Source of the DNA: Hydractinia symbiolongicarpus
Lineage: Eukaryota > Cnidaria > Hydrozoa > Anthoathecata > Hydractiniidae
Assembly (NCBI RefSeq): GCF_029227915.1
Contig: NC_079879.1
Location: 22,894,501-22,958,500 of the forward strand
DNA length: 64,000 nt
Reading direction: 5' to 3'
Under the pieces are notes generated by a model. That model was not told where the DNA came from. It made no database searches and saw nothing but the letters and a program-made list of their open reading frames with translations. Position numbers and translations under genes: made by a program. How positions within the stretch are numbered: position 1 is the first letter of the stretch; every line of letters begins with the position of its first letter. This document shows positions 11,729 through 23,175 of the stretch, piece by piece.

Positions 11729-13000
11729 CTAGTAAAACTGTTCGTAAGCATCATGATATAATTTTAAGTATGCATCATGTTCCTCTTCTGTCATTTTAGC
11801 AATGATATCATCGTTAATGTCTGACAGTGCATAGGACATGCTTCCAACCTGTACTGTGATTTCATGCTGGTCATCATCGTCACTATCAGCCATGTCTGCA
11901 ACTTCGGTTACACCCATGTCAATGTTGTTTAATTTTGAAATTTCGGGGCTCGAATCAGGCTCTGAGTCTGAGCTGGACTCCTGCTTCTTAGCAGCAGATA
12001 CATCAATAGGTGCTTCAACCTTTTTGCTAGTTGATTCATGTGCAAGTAAAGCTGACATGATATCTCCTTCCTCTTGTGAATCTTGAGTAGCACTTGAAGA
12101 TGGCATATTATCTACATCCATGCTTTTGTTGTCTACATTCTCTTTAGTCTCCTCGTTAAAAACAGTACTCTTAGCTAACCACACAGGTAATTCTTTGGGG
12201 GCTGCAACGTCTTGTTGTTTTACCTCATCTCCAACATTAATTTGAATATTTTGACCATACAAATCAATTGATTTACGATCAGTAGTCCAACCAGATTTAG
12301 GACCACCATGAGATTTGTTTTGAACTGTTTTAAGGGCAGCAGTGGAAGGTGTTGGTTCTAAAACATCAGGTGCAAGATTTATGTTTTCACATTCTCGTAA
12401 AAGTTTATAGAGCATTTCCATTTGCTCATTAAATGTCCCTAGTGATGAGCCACTGCTGTATGTGTTTATATGGCTTGCATCTTCCTCCACATCCCCATTA
12501 CAAAAGGTGCATTTAAATAAGCCAGTCTCCATGTCAATTAATCTATCCACTTCCAAATCAGAATAATTTTTTTGACATTGTTGACATTGAAAACACGGCC
12601 TGTTTCGAGCTTGCTGCTCTTCATTTTCAAGCTTCTTCCTGATATGATCAAGCTTATACTTTACAACATTGACAAAAAGTTTGTAATTTATGAAATAAAA
12701 ATTGTAAATATTAAAATTTCCAGTGTCTTGCTGTTTTTCTTTTACTACTCTTTGTTTCACTAATTTATCATTTTTCAGTTTTGATAAAACTTGTCGTAAC
12801 TGTCTTTTATCAAACTGAAGCTTTTCCATAAGTGTATCTTCGTCGATACAAGGGTATTTTGTTAGAACACATACTGTCACAACCATTTCCGGTTCGTAAA
12901 ATGCATAGGCAACTGTTTTTGCAAGCCTCTTCAATATTGGTGGAACTTCAGTAAGAAGTTCAGGTTCCTCCATTTGTTTAACTGCTGAATCATTATTCAT
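11729..13000 (-). CDS. GTF2E1: general transcription factor IIE subunit 1 (TFIIE alpha)
   Basis: Nuclear general transcription factor; with TFIIE beta it recruits TFIIH to the RNA polymerase II pre-initiation complex and stimulates promoter opening. The 423-residue frame is complete from ATG at 13000 to the stop at 11729 without introns. Residues about 15-125 form the winged-helix domain (KRLAKTVAYAFYEPE, KLQFDKRQLRQVLSKLKNDKLV). A zinc ribbon follows, with C139-x2-C142 and C164-x2-C167 around LIDMETGLFKCTFCNG, the family signature. The linker is Ser/Glu-rich and low in complexity. The C-terminus has an acidic DSDDDD run and the conserved ending with MTEEEHDAYLKLYHDAYEQF. The length is close to the vertebrate protein (about 440). 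An acceptor-like TTTCATTGTAG just upstream of the ATG hints at a spliced 5' UTR. Confidence 0.95.
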   Translation of the reverse strand: MNNDSAVKQMEEPELLTEVPPILKRLAKTVAYAFYEPEMVVTVCVLTKYPCIDEDTLMEKLQFDKRQLRQVLSKLKNDKLVKQRVVKEKQQDTGNFNIYNFYFINYKLFVNVVKYKLDHIRKKLENEEQQARNRPCFQCQQCQKNYSDLEVDRLIDMETGLFKCTFCNGDVEEDASHINTYSSGSSLGTFNEQMEMLYKLLRECENINLAPDVLEPTPSTAALKTVQNKSHGGPKSGWTTDRKSIDLYGQNIQINVGDEVKQQDVAAPKELPVWLAKSTVFNEETKENVDNKSMDVDNMPSSSATQDSQEEGDIMSALLAHESTSKKVEAPIDVSAAKKQESSSDSEPDSSPEISKLNNIDMGVTEVADMADSDDDDQHEITVQVGSMSYALSDINDDIIAKMTEEEHDAYLKLYHDAYEQFY

Positions 13001-13647
13001 TGTGACTTTACTACAATGAAAATAATTGTTAAGCTATAAAAACCAAACACAAAAAATACCTATCTACAAACATCATAGATTTACATAAGTTATTGTCTTA
13101 GTACAATGTGTCTTGCCCTAGTGGCGACCCAGCGAGACTTAAAAGGGACAAAAAAAGGTTGACTGTTGGAAACCTAAGTAAAATTCCTGATGTCCATAAG
13201 TAGCTAGCTAAAGCTAATTATGCTGACTATTTTATGCCATATATTTTTTTTTTAATTTTTCGAAGAAATATGCAATTTACATTTTGTTTTCACGAAAAGA
13301 GATGGCTTAAAAGAAAAGACAAGACAAGAGAGATGATGTACTCTTTTTTTTTTTCAAAAAAGAAGAGTTTGGGTTACCAAACAATCGAGACAAATTTGGC
13401 ACATGTACTATTCGTGTATCTGGTACATGAAATTCAATAACATTGATTCGGCATTTGCCATCACGCGTTCATTGTGTTTTTGTTTGTGTGTGTGTTTGGA
13501 CTGGTCTGTTGCAGTACTAACTACACAATGCTGGGGTGATATTTGATCGAAAACTAGGTTATTAAACTTACGCCTCTTCGAGGAGACCATTGTTGTGTTA
13601 GGTATTGTTTGCTATTATTATTTAATATGTTTTTAACGAAAGAGGAT
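13001..13647. other. GTF2E1 upstream region
   Basis: Presumed 5' UTR and promoter of GTF2E1. On the minus strand an ATG at about 13590 is followed after six codons by a strong donor (GTAAGTTT). It could be a non-coding first exon joined to the acceptor next to the GTF2E1 start, but this is a guess from splice consensus only. Confidence 0.3.
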
Positions 13648-13700
13648 AAGATTTGTGACGACACAACGTGAAAGAGTCACGCTGTGTCGTCACAAATCTT
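13648..13700. repeat. near-perfect 24-bp hairpin, 5-nt loop
   Basis: Arms 13648-13671 and 13677-13700 are reverse complements with one mismatch that could pair as G-U; the loop is AAGAG. The arms contain GATTTGTGACGACACA and its complement. It may be a miRNA-like or other foldback RNA, or the stub of a small palindromic transposon. Confidence 0.85.
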
Positions 13701-13838
13701 GATCGGGATTTTAACAATCTATGTAAGAACATTGGTGGTAATGATCAGAAAGGTGTATTTAATTGCTGTTCTATCAAAAGAACATTAAGTAAATTATCAA
13801 AGCTGCATTTTTTTAGCTGCCTACAAAGCTAGTTAGCT

Positions 13839-14176
13839 AAGGTGCCTTCAAAAAAAATTTTCAGGCCCCGTTAGCAGGATATCGCCGCTAAGATTCAGAC
13901 CCCCTCCCCCCCTCTTTTAGCGGATTTCCGTCCATGAAATACACACATTCGGATAAATCTTGGAAGGCTCAGGGGCGTGTTTTGTAGATAAAAGTTATCG
14001 GAATTGATGACAAGAGGAATTATGCCCACGAACGACGAAGAATTTTCAGGCCACAAACAAATTTTTAAAATTTCTCAATCCCTAGCGGATTTTTTTTCAA
14101 GCTTTAGACCCCCTTTCCCCCCTTAGCGGCGATATCCCCCTAATGGGGCCTGAAAAAATTTTTAGAAGGCCCCTAA
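13839..14176. mobile_element. MITE-like element with roughly 80-bp terminal inverted repeats
   Basis: The left end (from 13839) and the right end (to 14176) are reverse complements over a long imperfect stretch. It includes GCCTTC, TTTTCAGGCCCC, GGATATCGCCGCTAAG, a C-rich run and AGCGGATTT. The element is about 340 bp with no coding frame, as expected for a non-autonomous foldback or MITE element. A target duplication could not be fixed with confidence. Confidence 0.75.
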
Positions 14177-14596
14177 GGCCACCCTCAAAAATATAATTGG
14201 TTAACGTCACTCACTTTAAAGGTGAAAGTTGAGTCGGGGAGTCGGTAAATTTGTAAAAAAATAAACAATCCACGAACAATCTGCGACACAACAAAATCCA
14301 CCATTTACCTTTTCAACGGTCCTCTGAATGATGGTTGTTACGTCCAAGTGTAGTTTCGATTAGGAGACTGCGCTGCTCTAATCAGTGCTATATTTTCCCT
14401 GCTTTGCATTTATATGGCAACACAAGCAAAAGGCATAGAGACAACGTTGATTGACAAAAATGGAACTTGAAACAGAGGCTAAAAATACAGCTGGCATACA
14501 TTTAAAACGAATAACAAAATATGGCTGCAAAATATAGTAATTTTGTAATTTTTCAGGAAAAAATTTTATCCGAACGACTCACTTTTGTAATTAGAA
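14177..14596. other. no gene seen; possible upstream promoter of the TRPA1-like locus
   Basis: Short region between the MITE and the first candidate 5' exon of the TRPA1-like gene. No distinct element was recognised. Confidence 0.3.
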
Positions 14597-14653
14597 ATGA
14601 CGCTAACCAAACATATTTCCGACGGTGGCCTAATCGGAAGTGTGCAGAGGCAG
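14597..14653 (+). CDS. candidate alternative first coding exon of the TRPA1-like gene
   Basis: An ATG at 14597 opens 19 codons that end in CAG followed by a GT donor at 14654, phase 0. The exon at 17598 is also read in phase 0 from its acceptor, so joining them gives one open frame. The peptide itself (starting MTLTKHISDGG) is not recognisable. Evidence is splice consensus and phase only; the donor (GTTATG) is mediocre. Confidence 0.3.
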
Positions 14654-14805
14654 GTTATGGGTAGAGTGACAGTCAGGAAAAATATATATTATCATTCCTT
14701 TAATTATTGTAAGGAATTAACTGAAACAATTTTCTCAAATTTGTTCTCATGGACGTGTTTCCACGCGATACTCTTTAAGCCAATCACAGGCCAATGTACA
14801 CAATA

Positions 14806-15134
14806 TTTGTTATCACAGCTGGTTATAACTCTCGGACTTTGTGCAGGAGATAAGGGTTCCATTCCCCTTGGTGGTGATTCAATATGGGTGAGTGAATGTT
14901 GCTCTAGCCATGTGGGGTGAATTAGGGAGATGGCACATTGTGTGGGCTATTGGATGTTGCACAGAGTTGTCTGGTTAAGCGTTGACACCAATTGCGTCTT
15001 TGCAGTTTAAAATAAGCATTAAATACTCTAGGACTGTCCCTAAGCCCCTCCTGGAAATAACAGACAGGGTGGCTATATCCCTTGATATTTGTGAGGCTAG
15101 CCATAAAAAATATGCACATCTATATATCTATCTA
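14806..15134 (+). mobile_element. tRNA-derived SINE copy
   Basis: The head has GGTTATAACTCTCGGAC and a degraded B box (GGGTTCCATTCC). The body and tail match the copy at 58271: GAGATGGCACATTGTGTGGG, TTAAATACTCTAGGACT, CCCCTCCTGGAAATAA, TATCCCTTGATATTTGTGAG and GCTAGCCAT, ending in a CTAT-type microsatellite. The head has lost several promoter positions, so this copy is probably inactive. Confidence 0.8.
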
Positions 15135-16778
15135 ACATCAAATTTGAAACAAGAGAAAAAAACTTTTGGTGAAAATGAGTGGGATATTTAGATTTATAAG
15201 CAAAAATTATATAAGGTGGAAATTCTGAATACCATATGACTGTACCATATGATTATTATAACAGCATTTATTGTAAGTTATAGTTTCCAAATTTTTAAGA
15301 GTTTGACCGTATTATTCAACTGCAGTAAAAAATTTTCACTGCAGTTAATTTGCATGGTAATTTCTTCATAAAACATTAAATGTTTGGCTATTAATAGAGG
15401 CAGTCATACTTAGTGTATAAATTTGTAATATGTGTATATGTGTCCATAAATTTTGATGCTGAATTCAAATATGTTGGTCAGTTGAAAATAATCAGAAAAT
15501 TTCAAGCATGTTAACCCGGATCCAAGAAGAATTGCAATTGTGGCATCCTGTGTTTAGCGGTTTTTCCTGACCGAGTGAGATTAGGTAGTTACGGCTGGTA
15601 CATCACAACCCTATATATCAAGTAATTAGTGCAAATAGACGTGATTTCATATATAATGTTGCAATATATGCACATACATGGGTGCAGAAAAAGCAGGACA
15701 AAACTGAAAAACATTGGTTAACTTTAAATTTTAGATGTTTAAGTAATGCAAAGAAAAAAAAGGCACTGAAGTTATTTATTTTGTTATTCTTTTGTGTTTT
15801 CAAGACAAAATGCTGCCTTTGTAATTCATCATTCTATAAGTGTCCCAATCTCAATTTCTACACGTTAGAGCAATGCAGCAGTTTTTTGTGAGTCAACTAT
15901 CACAGTCAGAGAAAATGGCTAAATGCGAGATCCCACAATCACAGTATATATCTACCACGATTAACAGAAAAAATCAGAAATGGGGTCCTTGGTCAGCATT
16001 TCGAATTGCACACGTAGACACAATAAAAACAATTTTTTATTTAAAAATTGCTGCACATCTAGCTCTTTCTTCATTGACAAACAATTTTTCTTGCATGATC
16101 AAGGCTATTCTACCTTGATCATTCAAGAAAACTTGTTTGTGCTGTGAAAAGTTTGTTTTCATTCTAAAGGCATTTTTTGGGGTGTGCAATGGAGATTCTC
16201 TCACATTACATAGCTAAACATTACTTACATGGTCTTCAATATTTCGCATGGAAAACATGAAAATTGGAATCTGTTCAACTGGCTTTTTCTATGGGTGTTG
16301 TGAAGATAAAATTTTAATTTGCCCCAGTCTTCAATGTAAATTAAAGGCACATTGGCATTTTTAGTCCATATGCCACATAGTAAAAAGGTAATACAAACAC
16401 TTTACTGACAATCTAGCTGTATTTTGACCTTTTATTTGAAAAAACATACCACATTAGGTTAAATGTAGCAAGTTACACTAATTTATATAGCACCTTACTG
16501 AAACATATGATAGTTTAACAGTAAGGTTTATAAAAAAAGTACCTGGATAAAACAGTAAGGTGTTGTCTTTTTCATTCTTTCCCTGTTTCCGTATCAAGAC
16601 TTTAAACTAGTTCTAGATTTAAAACTGCAATTGTTGAGTTTTATTATGCCATTAAAATAATTTGTTTTTACAAAAATTTTTAACTAAAGGTTGATGTCGG
16701 CAATAAATATGTACCCAACGGAATTAAAACAGAACTATCAGAAAATTTAACATAAAATATATTATTTTTTATGAAGTA

Positions 16779-17288
16779 CTCTTTTGTGCTTAATTGTAAG
16801 GGGGGATCAAATTGCACTTTTTCGAATTTTTCACCCTAAAATCATTTTATAATGACCCCCCCCATTTTATTGAAATTTGAGAATGAGACCCACCTCCTCA
16901 TTTTATTATAGCCCTCCTCCCCCCATAATAAGTTTTTGGATATCACAAAGCAGCATCTTTTCTTATAATCAAAACACAACTCTCTTTTGGAACAAATCTC
17001 AAGAACAAATACTATTTCCAGGTGAAAAATAACAAATATCAACAAAATGTCAGCACAGTTTAATCCTTAAACATGTCAAAAGCATTGTTATCTTTATTTT
17101 TAGTTGTTTCACTAGTGTTAGTTTATTTATAGTTAGTCGTTTTATCCCTCCAAACCCCCTCCCCCCATTTTACAGAAAATTTTGTAATACCCCCTTAGGT
17201 CATTATATCATGACCCCCCCCCCCCAAATTTTCCTCAGAGTACCCACCCCCCTGCTTATTCAACCCCCTATAATTAAGCACAAAAGAG
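16779..17288. mobile_element. MITE with TA target duplication
   Basis: Terminal inverted repeats CTCTTTTGTGCTTAATT (from 16779) and its complement (to 17288) are flanked on both sides by TA, at 16777-16778 and 17289-17290, the Tc1/mariner-type target duplication. The 510-bp interior has no convincing gene. It consists of C-rich stretches (GACCCCCCCCC followed by ATTTTA) in several diverged copies. Confidence 0.8.
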
Positions 17289-17597
17289 TATCAGAACTTC
17301 TGTTTTATAACAGATTTTTTTAATAACTATGCAATATGTAAAATACCAAAATTTCTAGACTCCCATTGTGAAATATTTTTGGGACATTGATTGCTAAGTT
17401 GTTAAGAAAATCATTAATTTATTTCTTCAAAATTTATTCTTATTAGCTCTAAAAACTAGTAATAAAGTTATTTCCACATTTATAAACATTTCTTGGAAAA
17501 GAATAATCAATTCTAACTTCTAATTGCAAGTGCTAGTTTCATTTTCACTTTAATTATCAAATGATACATGTAGTCGATATTTATCTTGCTTTTCCAG

Positions 17598-17825
17598 GTC
17601 ATTGTGAAAATGGACGTAATGGGTGATGCATCTCCACATGCTTCCAATACATCTCATTCACATCGAAAAGTTTCAGAAGCATCAGTGGAAAGTGAAAGCT
17701 ATCAGACACATCAATTAACATTGGAACGTATGCTAAATCCTGGTGTTTTCTTTCAAAGTGTACGTGAAACGAAAAAACAAAATGCTGGTTTTCAGAAATT
17801 GACTCCATTGATGACATTGCAGCAG
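17598..17825 (+). CDS. candidate alternative N-terminal exon of the TRPA1-like gene
   Basis: An acceptor (TTTTCCAG next to 17598) and a donor (CAG then GTGTCT at 17826) bracket an open frame with an ATG at 17610 giving 72 codons. The exon ends in phase 0, exactly what exon 2 of the channel gene at 25273 requires. The peptide is Ser/His-rich at first, then helical (LTLERMLNPGVFFQSVRET, ending TPLMTLQQ). Joined to exon 2 it would run directly into the first ankyrin repeat. The copia element at 18405-23407 would then lie in the intron. I do not recognise the peptide from another family; it could belong to a separate gene. Confidence 0.45.
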
Positions 17826-18399
17826 GTGTCTTTTAAGTTTGACTTTTATATGCTCTTTTCAAACTTGGCAAAATGTGGTTCCTTGAAAATTCTGAAAAAG
17901 AACACTGCAAATAATCCTGCAAAGGTTTTCAAGAAGGAATAGAAGTAAAAGAAGAAATAATCCAGAATAGTCGGATTTTTCAATTTTGAATTAAAGAATG
18001 AATAAAAAAGATTTTCCTTCAATATTTTGTCTAGATTTAGTCCTGGATAGTTCTATTTTTGAAATCTGCTTAGAAAAACACTTTTGGATGAAATATTATT
18101 TTCTAAATTTGATGCAAAAAGTACCAAAATAAATTTTATTCAGATGTTAATTCTGGTAAAAGAACAGTATTCATTGAAAGAAGTTTAATTCAGACTATTA
18201 GTAAACATATAATTTCATAACAATAAAACGTTAGGTAAAATTTCCAATAACTAGGTTTGTGGAAACTATGTAAGCAAACTAATAGAACATGTTAACATAA
18301 TCAAACAGAATAAATCAACTCAAAAATCAATGCAATAAATCCAAAATCTTAAATCACTCTGCAAGAAAAACAGCTATATCAACTCTTCCTAATTCAATT
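17826..18399. other. no gene seen
   Basis: AT-rich stretch between the candidate exon and the copia element; probably intron. Confidence 0.4.
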
Positions 18400-18404
18400 C
18401 ATGT

Positions 18405-18675
18405 TGATAATTATTAAAACCACTAACCTTTTGTCTTCTATAAGACTTTCTAATATTCTTCTTCCTCAGTAATCTTTTGTTCTGATAGTCTATAATCTTT
18501 TTGATGGAATCCAACAGCTTCTCTTGCTTTCTAATATTCTTCCGCTCAATAATACTTTCAACCAATACTCATATTCAATCTTTCTTGTATAACCCAACAC
18601 CTTCTTAGCTATATTTACGGGGTCAGTGATATTGTCTTACTCTTTGTTCTATATGACAATAAATACATGTTAACA
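18405..18675 (-). repeat. copia 3' LTR (271 bp)
   Basis: On the minus strand it begins TGTTAACATGTA and ends AATAATTATCA. Compared with the other LTR it has about four substitutions, one 2-base difference and about 40 extra bases (near 18627-18665). Confidence 0.93.
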
Positions 18676-18937
18676 ATCTTCCCCTCTTTTCTTTTTCCTT
18701 CTTTTATCAGTTTGATCAACTTTTAGTTCAACCAAATTTATTAACAGAATTGAATGGATATCCATATGCAGCTATATCCGAGTTAACAACAACATAAGTC
18801 ATTTGACACATAAACAAAACAGCAACTTTAACCAATCCATATTGTGGCCAGTTTAACGAAATCAACTCCAAAATGGTTAGTATTAACAAAATAACAAAAA
18901 TGTTTAAACTATGTACACATCTCTCCTCAGATCTCCT

Positions 18938-21900
18938 CTATTTTTCTTTTTCTTGTTTGAGTACACCAGTTGCCAACGTAAAAAGAAGATTCTTGCAACT
19001 AGCTCCTCGTTTGGTAAGACAATCAGCGATTTGCTGTTCTTTTGAAACCCATGTTATTTGATTCACTTCTTTATTTCAAATCATTTCTTTCAAAATAGCC
19101 AAATCTACTCTTAAGCGATTGTCCAAAACTTGTTTTGTGGAATGTACAGCATCGTAAAGTATTTTAATATCTGTTAAACATTGAATTGATGGTGCAATAT
19201 TGAAAATTTCTTTGAATAAACATCGAATCCAATATCCTTTGCCAGCAGCATCATTGATCAATTGCATGGTCTCTGCAGAAAGGGTACTATTCACTACTCT
19301 TTTCAATTTTCTTGACTGCCACGAAATGAGGGATAGTGATTGATTTAGTTGATTCGCTAAGAAAATTAAGAATCCATCTTGAGACCCTTCTCCCTTCAGA
19401 TTAGTAAATGCATGAAATACTAAAAGTTTAGCTTCCTCTATGTTTCCAACTGCCTTGAATTTCAATTCCACAGGTTCACACTTAGCTCTTTGTAACACTT
19501 TGTTGGCTCTTCGCATATCTGAAGAAGTGGCATCTTTGATGTTACCCATTAGTTCACAGCAATCAAAAAGAATGTCTGGACGTGTCTGTGTAGCCAACCA
19601 ATTTAATTGTCCAATCAATACTCTCAAATCATGTTTTTGTTTCGTATTCAACAATTCATCTTTATCTTTGTGTTTATCAATGGGGAGTACTGTAATCTTC
19701 TGCAAATATGAATCTTGTGATACAATAATGCTATCTTTTCTTTTCATTAAATCTAATCCCAAATTTTGAAAAGCTGTGTTGTGCACTGTCCCAATTTTAA
19801 AGGTCTGATGCAATGGCAATATCACATTGTTTAAAAAACGTTTGGTACCACCCCAACAAAAATCATCTACATGGGTTGTCATAATTCCATGTAGACGCCC
19901 ATCTTTTCGATAGTAGAACAATCCTGCATCAAATTTACTTACTGCAGCTCCAAGCTTTACCAGTTCCTCCTTTACTCTGAAATACCATGTTCTAGATGCA
20001 TCTGCAAGGCCATAGACTGTGTTATTCAATTTCCAGACATATCCATATTTCTGGAACTCTTTAGGTGGTTAAGGGTATATATCTCTTTCAATAGGTTTTC
20101 CTTGCAAAAAGGCAGCTTTAATGTCAATAGAGTTACAGTGCCATTCCTTACAAGCTAAAATTGACAACATTAAACGTAATGATTCCTTTGTGTAAGTTGG
20201 AGAGTCTGTCTGAATTGGTTTTTCAAACTCCTCAAAACCTCGTGCCACTAATCTTGCTTTCACAATTCTTTGTCCATCAACATTCTTCTCTGTCAGAATC
20301 CATCTGGTGCTAATGCAACTTTGCTTTTTATCTTCCACTTTATCAAAAACTTTATTTTCGGTCCAGCTGTTCAATTCCTTCTCCTTGGCAGACTTAATCT
20401 CATTTTCATTGGCTTTATTCAAGCATGTCAAAGCCTCTTGTGATACCTTTTCAGCAAAATCCCACTCTTCAACCTTTGTCCAGTCTAAATTCTCAACATT
20501 CCCAACTTCATCAACAATATTCAGCCAATTTCTATACTTTCCACTTGCTTTCCCAGCTCTTGAGTGCACAGTTCCTGTTTTCCAACCAACTTCCGTTTTG
20601 TATTTCACTTTATCTTTAATGTTTGGCATAATATTCTTTGCTTTCACATTTGTCTTCAATAAATTGTTATTCTCAAATGAAGTATCCATACCTGTATCAT
20701 TATTAACATCGCTGTTGGTAATTGATGCTTCACTACTTAATTCCTCATCTTCCAATATTTCCTTTCCAGTTTCCTGTTTGTCTTCATGGTCAATTTCCAC
20801 TTCTACATGTGCTTCTAACTTTTCTTCTTTTAATCGTAGTCTGCATGGATGCATTCTAACATATGTTGATCCATGTTTCACTAGAACTTGCTTACTTTCT
20901 TGTCCTATCACAGTAGCAGGACCCTTCCAAGTATCATCAGATCTCCGTTTATAATATACTTTATCTCCTGTTACATACTTCTCACCTGTTGAAGGTCTTA
21001 CATTATGCTTCAAGGCTCTTCTGAGCTTTTCAGAGGATTCAGATTTTATAAAGGCTTCTCTTGCAGCATGCAATGCGTTTAAGTTATCAGCAACTACTTG
21101 ACTACTTGTCCTTCCTTCTAGAGCGGGTGGATCATTCATTTCTATAACTGGAAAATTGGGATTGCTGCCAAACACTAGTTGGTTCGGTGAAAAGCCATGT
21201 ACGTTTTTTAAGGAATTCTTAGCAGCAACAGCCCAAGCCACAGCTGTTTCTAATGAATAATTAGGCTTGTCCATCATTTTACGGACTGTATTGCCAAGTG
21301 TGGAATTATGTCGCTCAACAAGTCCATCCATGGGCTCTCAGCAGCTGTTGTAACAATATTGATGTTTAAATTCTCACACATGCTACGGTAATCCTCATTA
21401 TCAAATTCCCCACCATTATCCACTAAAAACTTTTTAGCAGACCCAAATATGGAAATCCAGATCTTAAAAATTGAGTTAATGATAATTTCTTTCCTTTTAC
21501 TTCGAATAACACAGGATGCACTAAATCTGGTCAAGTGATCAACAAGATGTAACAACCAAATTTTATCACCATACGACCATTGTTTCAAATCCATGCCAAC
21601 GCATTCATTAAATACTGTTGCATGTGGTAACCCAACAATTGGTCTTGGTTGATTTCTTCTGTACTTGATGCATGTATAACAACTATCTGAAACTTCAGCA
21701 ATCATTTTTAAAAGATCTGGGTCAGTTATATCAGCATTTCTCAAAAGCTGCTGAAGCTTGTCCTTTGATGGATGCGCAAACTGTTTATGCAATTTCAGGG
21801 CCACTTTTTCTTTTTCTTTAGTATCATCCAAATTATTCATTATCAGACATACTTGAGCAAAAGTCTTTTCAATTTCGCTACCGTCTTTGTTAATGGAAAT

Positions 21901-22280
21901 ACAATAATGTCCAGTGGAACTAAATTGGATCTGGTGTTCTTGTCCCAGAATTTCAACCTTGTCATTTTCAAAATCAATAAAAACTTTTGCATTTTTCATT
22001 GCTTGCTTACTAAATAGTAATGGTAAGTCCTTGTCTATAACTTCTGTTGTTATGCTAACATATTTTCCACTAAGCCAAGCAGGGATGGTGACACGTTTTG
22101 ATGCTTTGATTTCTTTACCATCTCCGAATTTAAATACTGTTGATGATGGCTCTTCTTTGATTGATGAAGCATCCTCGTCTGAAAGACTTTCTACATAATA
22201 ATTTAACCAATTCTGCCCGCAAACAGTTTAGTGCAACCAGAATCCAATACTGCCATGGTAAATGTCTCAGCAACGAGAGT
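18938..22280 (-). pseudogene. copia pol (protease, integrase, RT, RNase H), broken
   Basis: Protease: the active-site triad word DSGC lies near 22225-22240, followed by a frameshift near 22210. Integrase: 21274-21999 has the pre-integrase HKQFAH and CYTC zinc-binding motif, then the catalytic aspartates in the VGMDLKQW and LVDNGGEF words. The catalytic glutamate region (MDGLVERHN) falls in the next frame, 20069-21331, so a frame break lies near 21300. Reverse transcriptase begins in that frame (KARLVARGF, IDIKAAFLQG) and stops at 20069. It resumes in 19076-20029 with the catalytic THVDDF box. RNase H (STLSAETMQL) follows, then a TGA at 19076, and related sequence (QIADCLTKRG) continues to a final stop at 18938. 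At least four breaks make this an inactive copy. Confidence 0.93.
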
Positions 22281-23145
22281 TTAAAATTGAAGTTTAATCT
22301 CATCACTCTTACTTTTAGCTTTATCTGGACACTCCCTAGCCAAATTGTAAATACTTCCACAGATGTAACATCTTGGACAATCACCCGATCTTCTATCCTT
22401 GTCTCTGTCACTTCGATTTCCACTTCTTCTACGATAATCCTTTAACCTATACTCTTGTGTTTCTCGTTGCCCATGATATCCCTGACCCCGTCTGTTCCAC
22501 CCTCTGTCCGCATACCGTGAGTGAGGAACCTTGCTGTGTGAAGCACCATGAAATGTCTCGTTGGAAATACTATCACCAGAAACCTCATTAATTTGAACCG
22601 GCGCATCGTCATCTTCTTTTGAATTTAAAGATTCATTAAATACCTTCTTAACTTGATCAACCATCAAGTTATACTTTAAATCTGGAATTGTTGCTTGAAC
22701 AATTTCTTTCTGTTGCGTAGAAAGTTTAGCATTATTTAAATATCGATAAGCTGTAACAGCATCTGGTAAATCCATATCATACTTTTTCAAATTATAGTAA
22801 AGGTCTTCAAACTCAATGATATAATTCTGTAACGACATGTCCTTCTTCCTTTTAAATTGCTCAAATTTTTTATATGCTTCAATGCACGATGCTTTACATC
22901 TTTACGAAATATCTTGTCCAATTTGTCCGTAAGTTTTGTAATACCATGTTCAGTTTTTAAATCTCGAATGTCAAGTTGTAAGGCAGTCTTTTTAGCCTTA
23001 CCATCTAATGAAACAAATACAGCTAAAGCTTTCTTCTCATCAGCTTAATCTGTCAGTGCTTGCCACACTTCTAACTCCTTTTTCCAATCAATATAATTGG
23101 ACCCATCTTTTAACACAGGTGGATTTTTGTAACTTGTTGAGGTCA
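22281..23145 (-). pseudogene. copia gag, broken
   Basis: Starts with ATG at 23145. An in-frame TAA lies about 33 codons later (near 23044), and a frameshift near 22860-22890 separates the N-terminal part from the frame 22281-22838. The latter holds the capsid-like helices and an Arg/Gly-rich region before a CCHC zinc knuckle (C-x2-C-x4-like spacing in CYICGSIYNLAREC, with the usual His replaced by Ala or Arg). The missing histidine suggests decay of the knuckle. Confidence 0.88.
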
Positions 23146-23175
23146 TAATATAGATCGTTCCAATTGTGCTACAAT

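Larger units (their letters stand above)
14654..17597. other. putative intron, with a SINE and a MITE
   Basis: Holds the SINE at 14806-15134 and the TA-flanked MITE at 16779-17288. Frames between 15600 and 16120 show no recognisable domain or splice support and are treated as non-coding. Confidence 0.4.

Noticed and set aside
11729-13000. GTF2E1 as a processed retrocopy
   Set aside because: Intronless, but the frame is intact, all zinc ligands are present, and I see no poly(A) tract after the stop or flanking target duplication.
20307-20954. 215-codon plus-strand frame
   Set aside because: Antisense shadow of the copia pol region, which has recognisable integrase and reverse transcriptase motifs on the minus strand.
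22857-23048. 63-codon plus-strand frame
   Set aside because: Antisense of copia gag.
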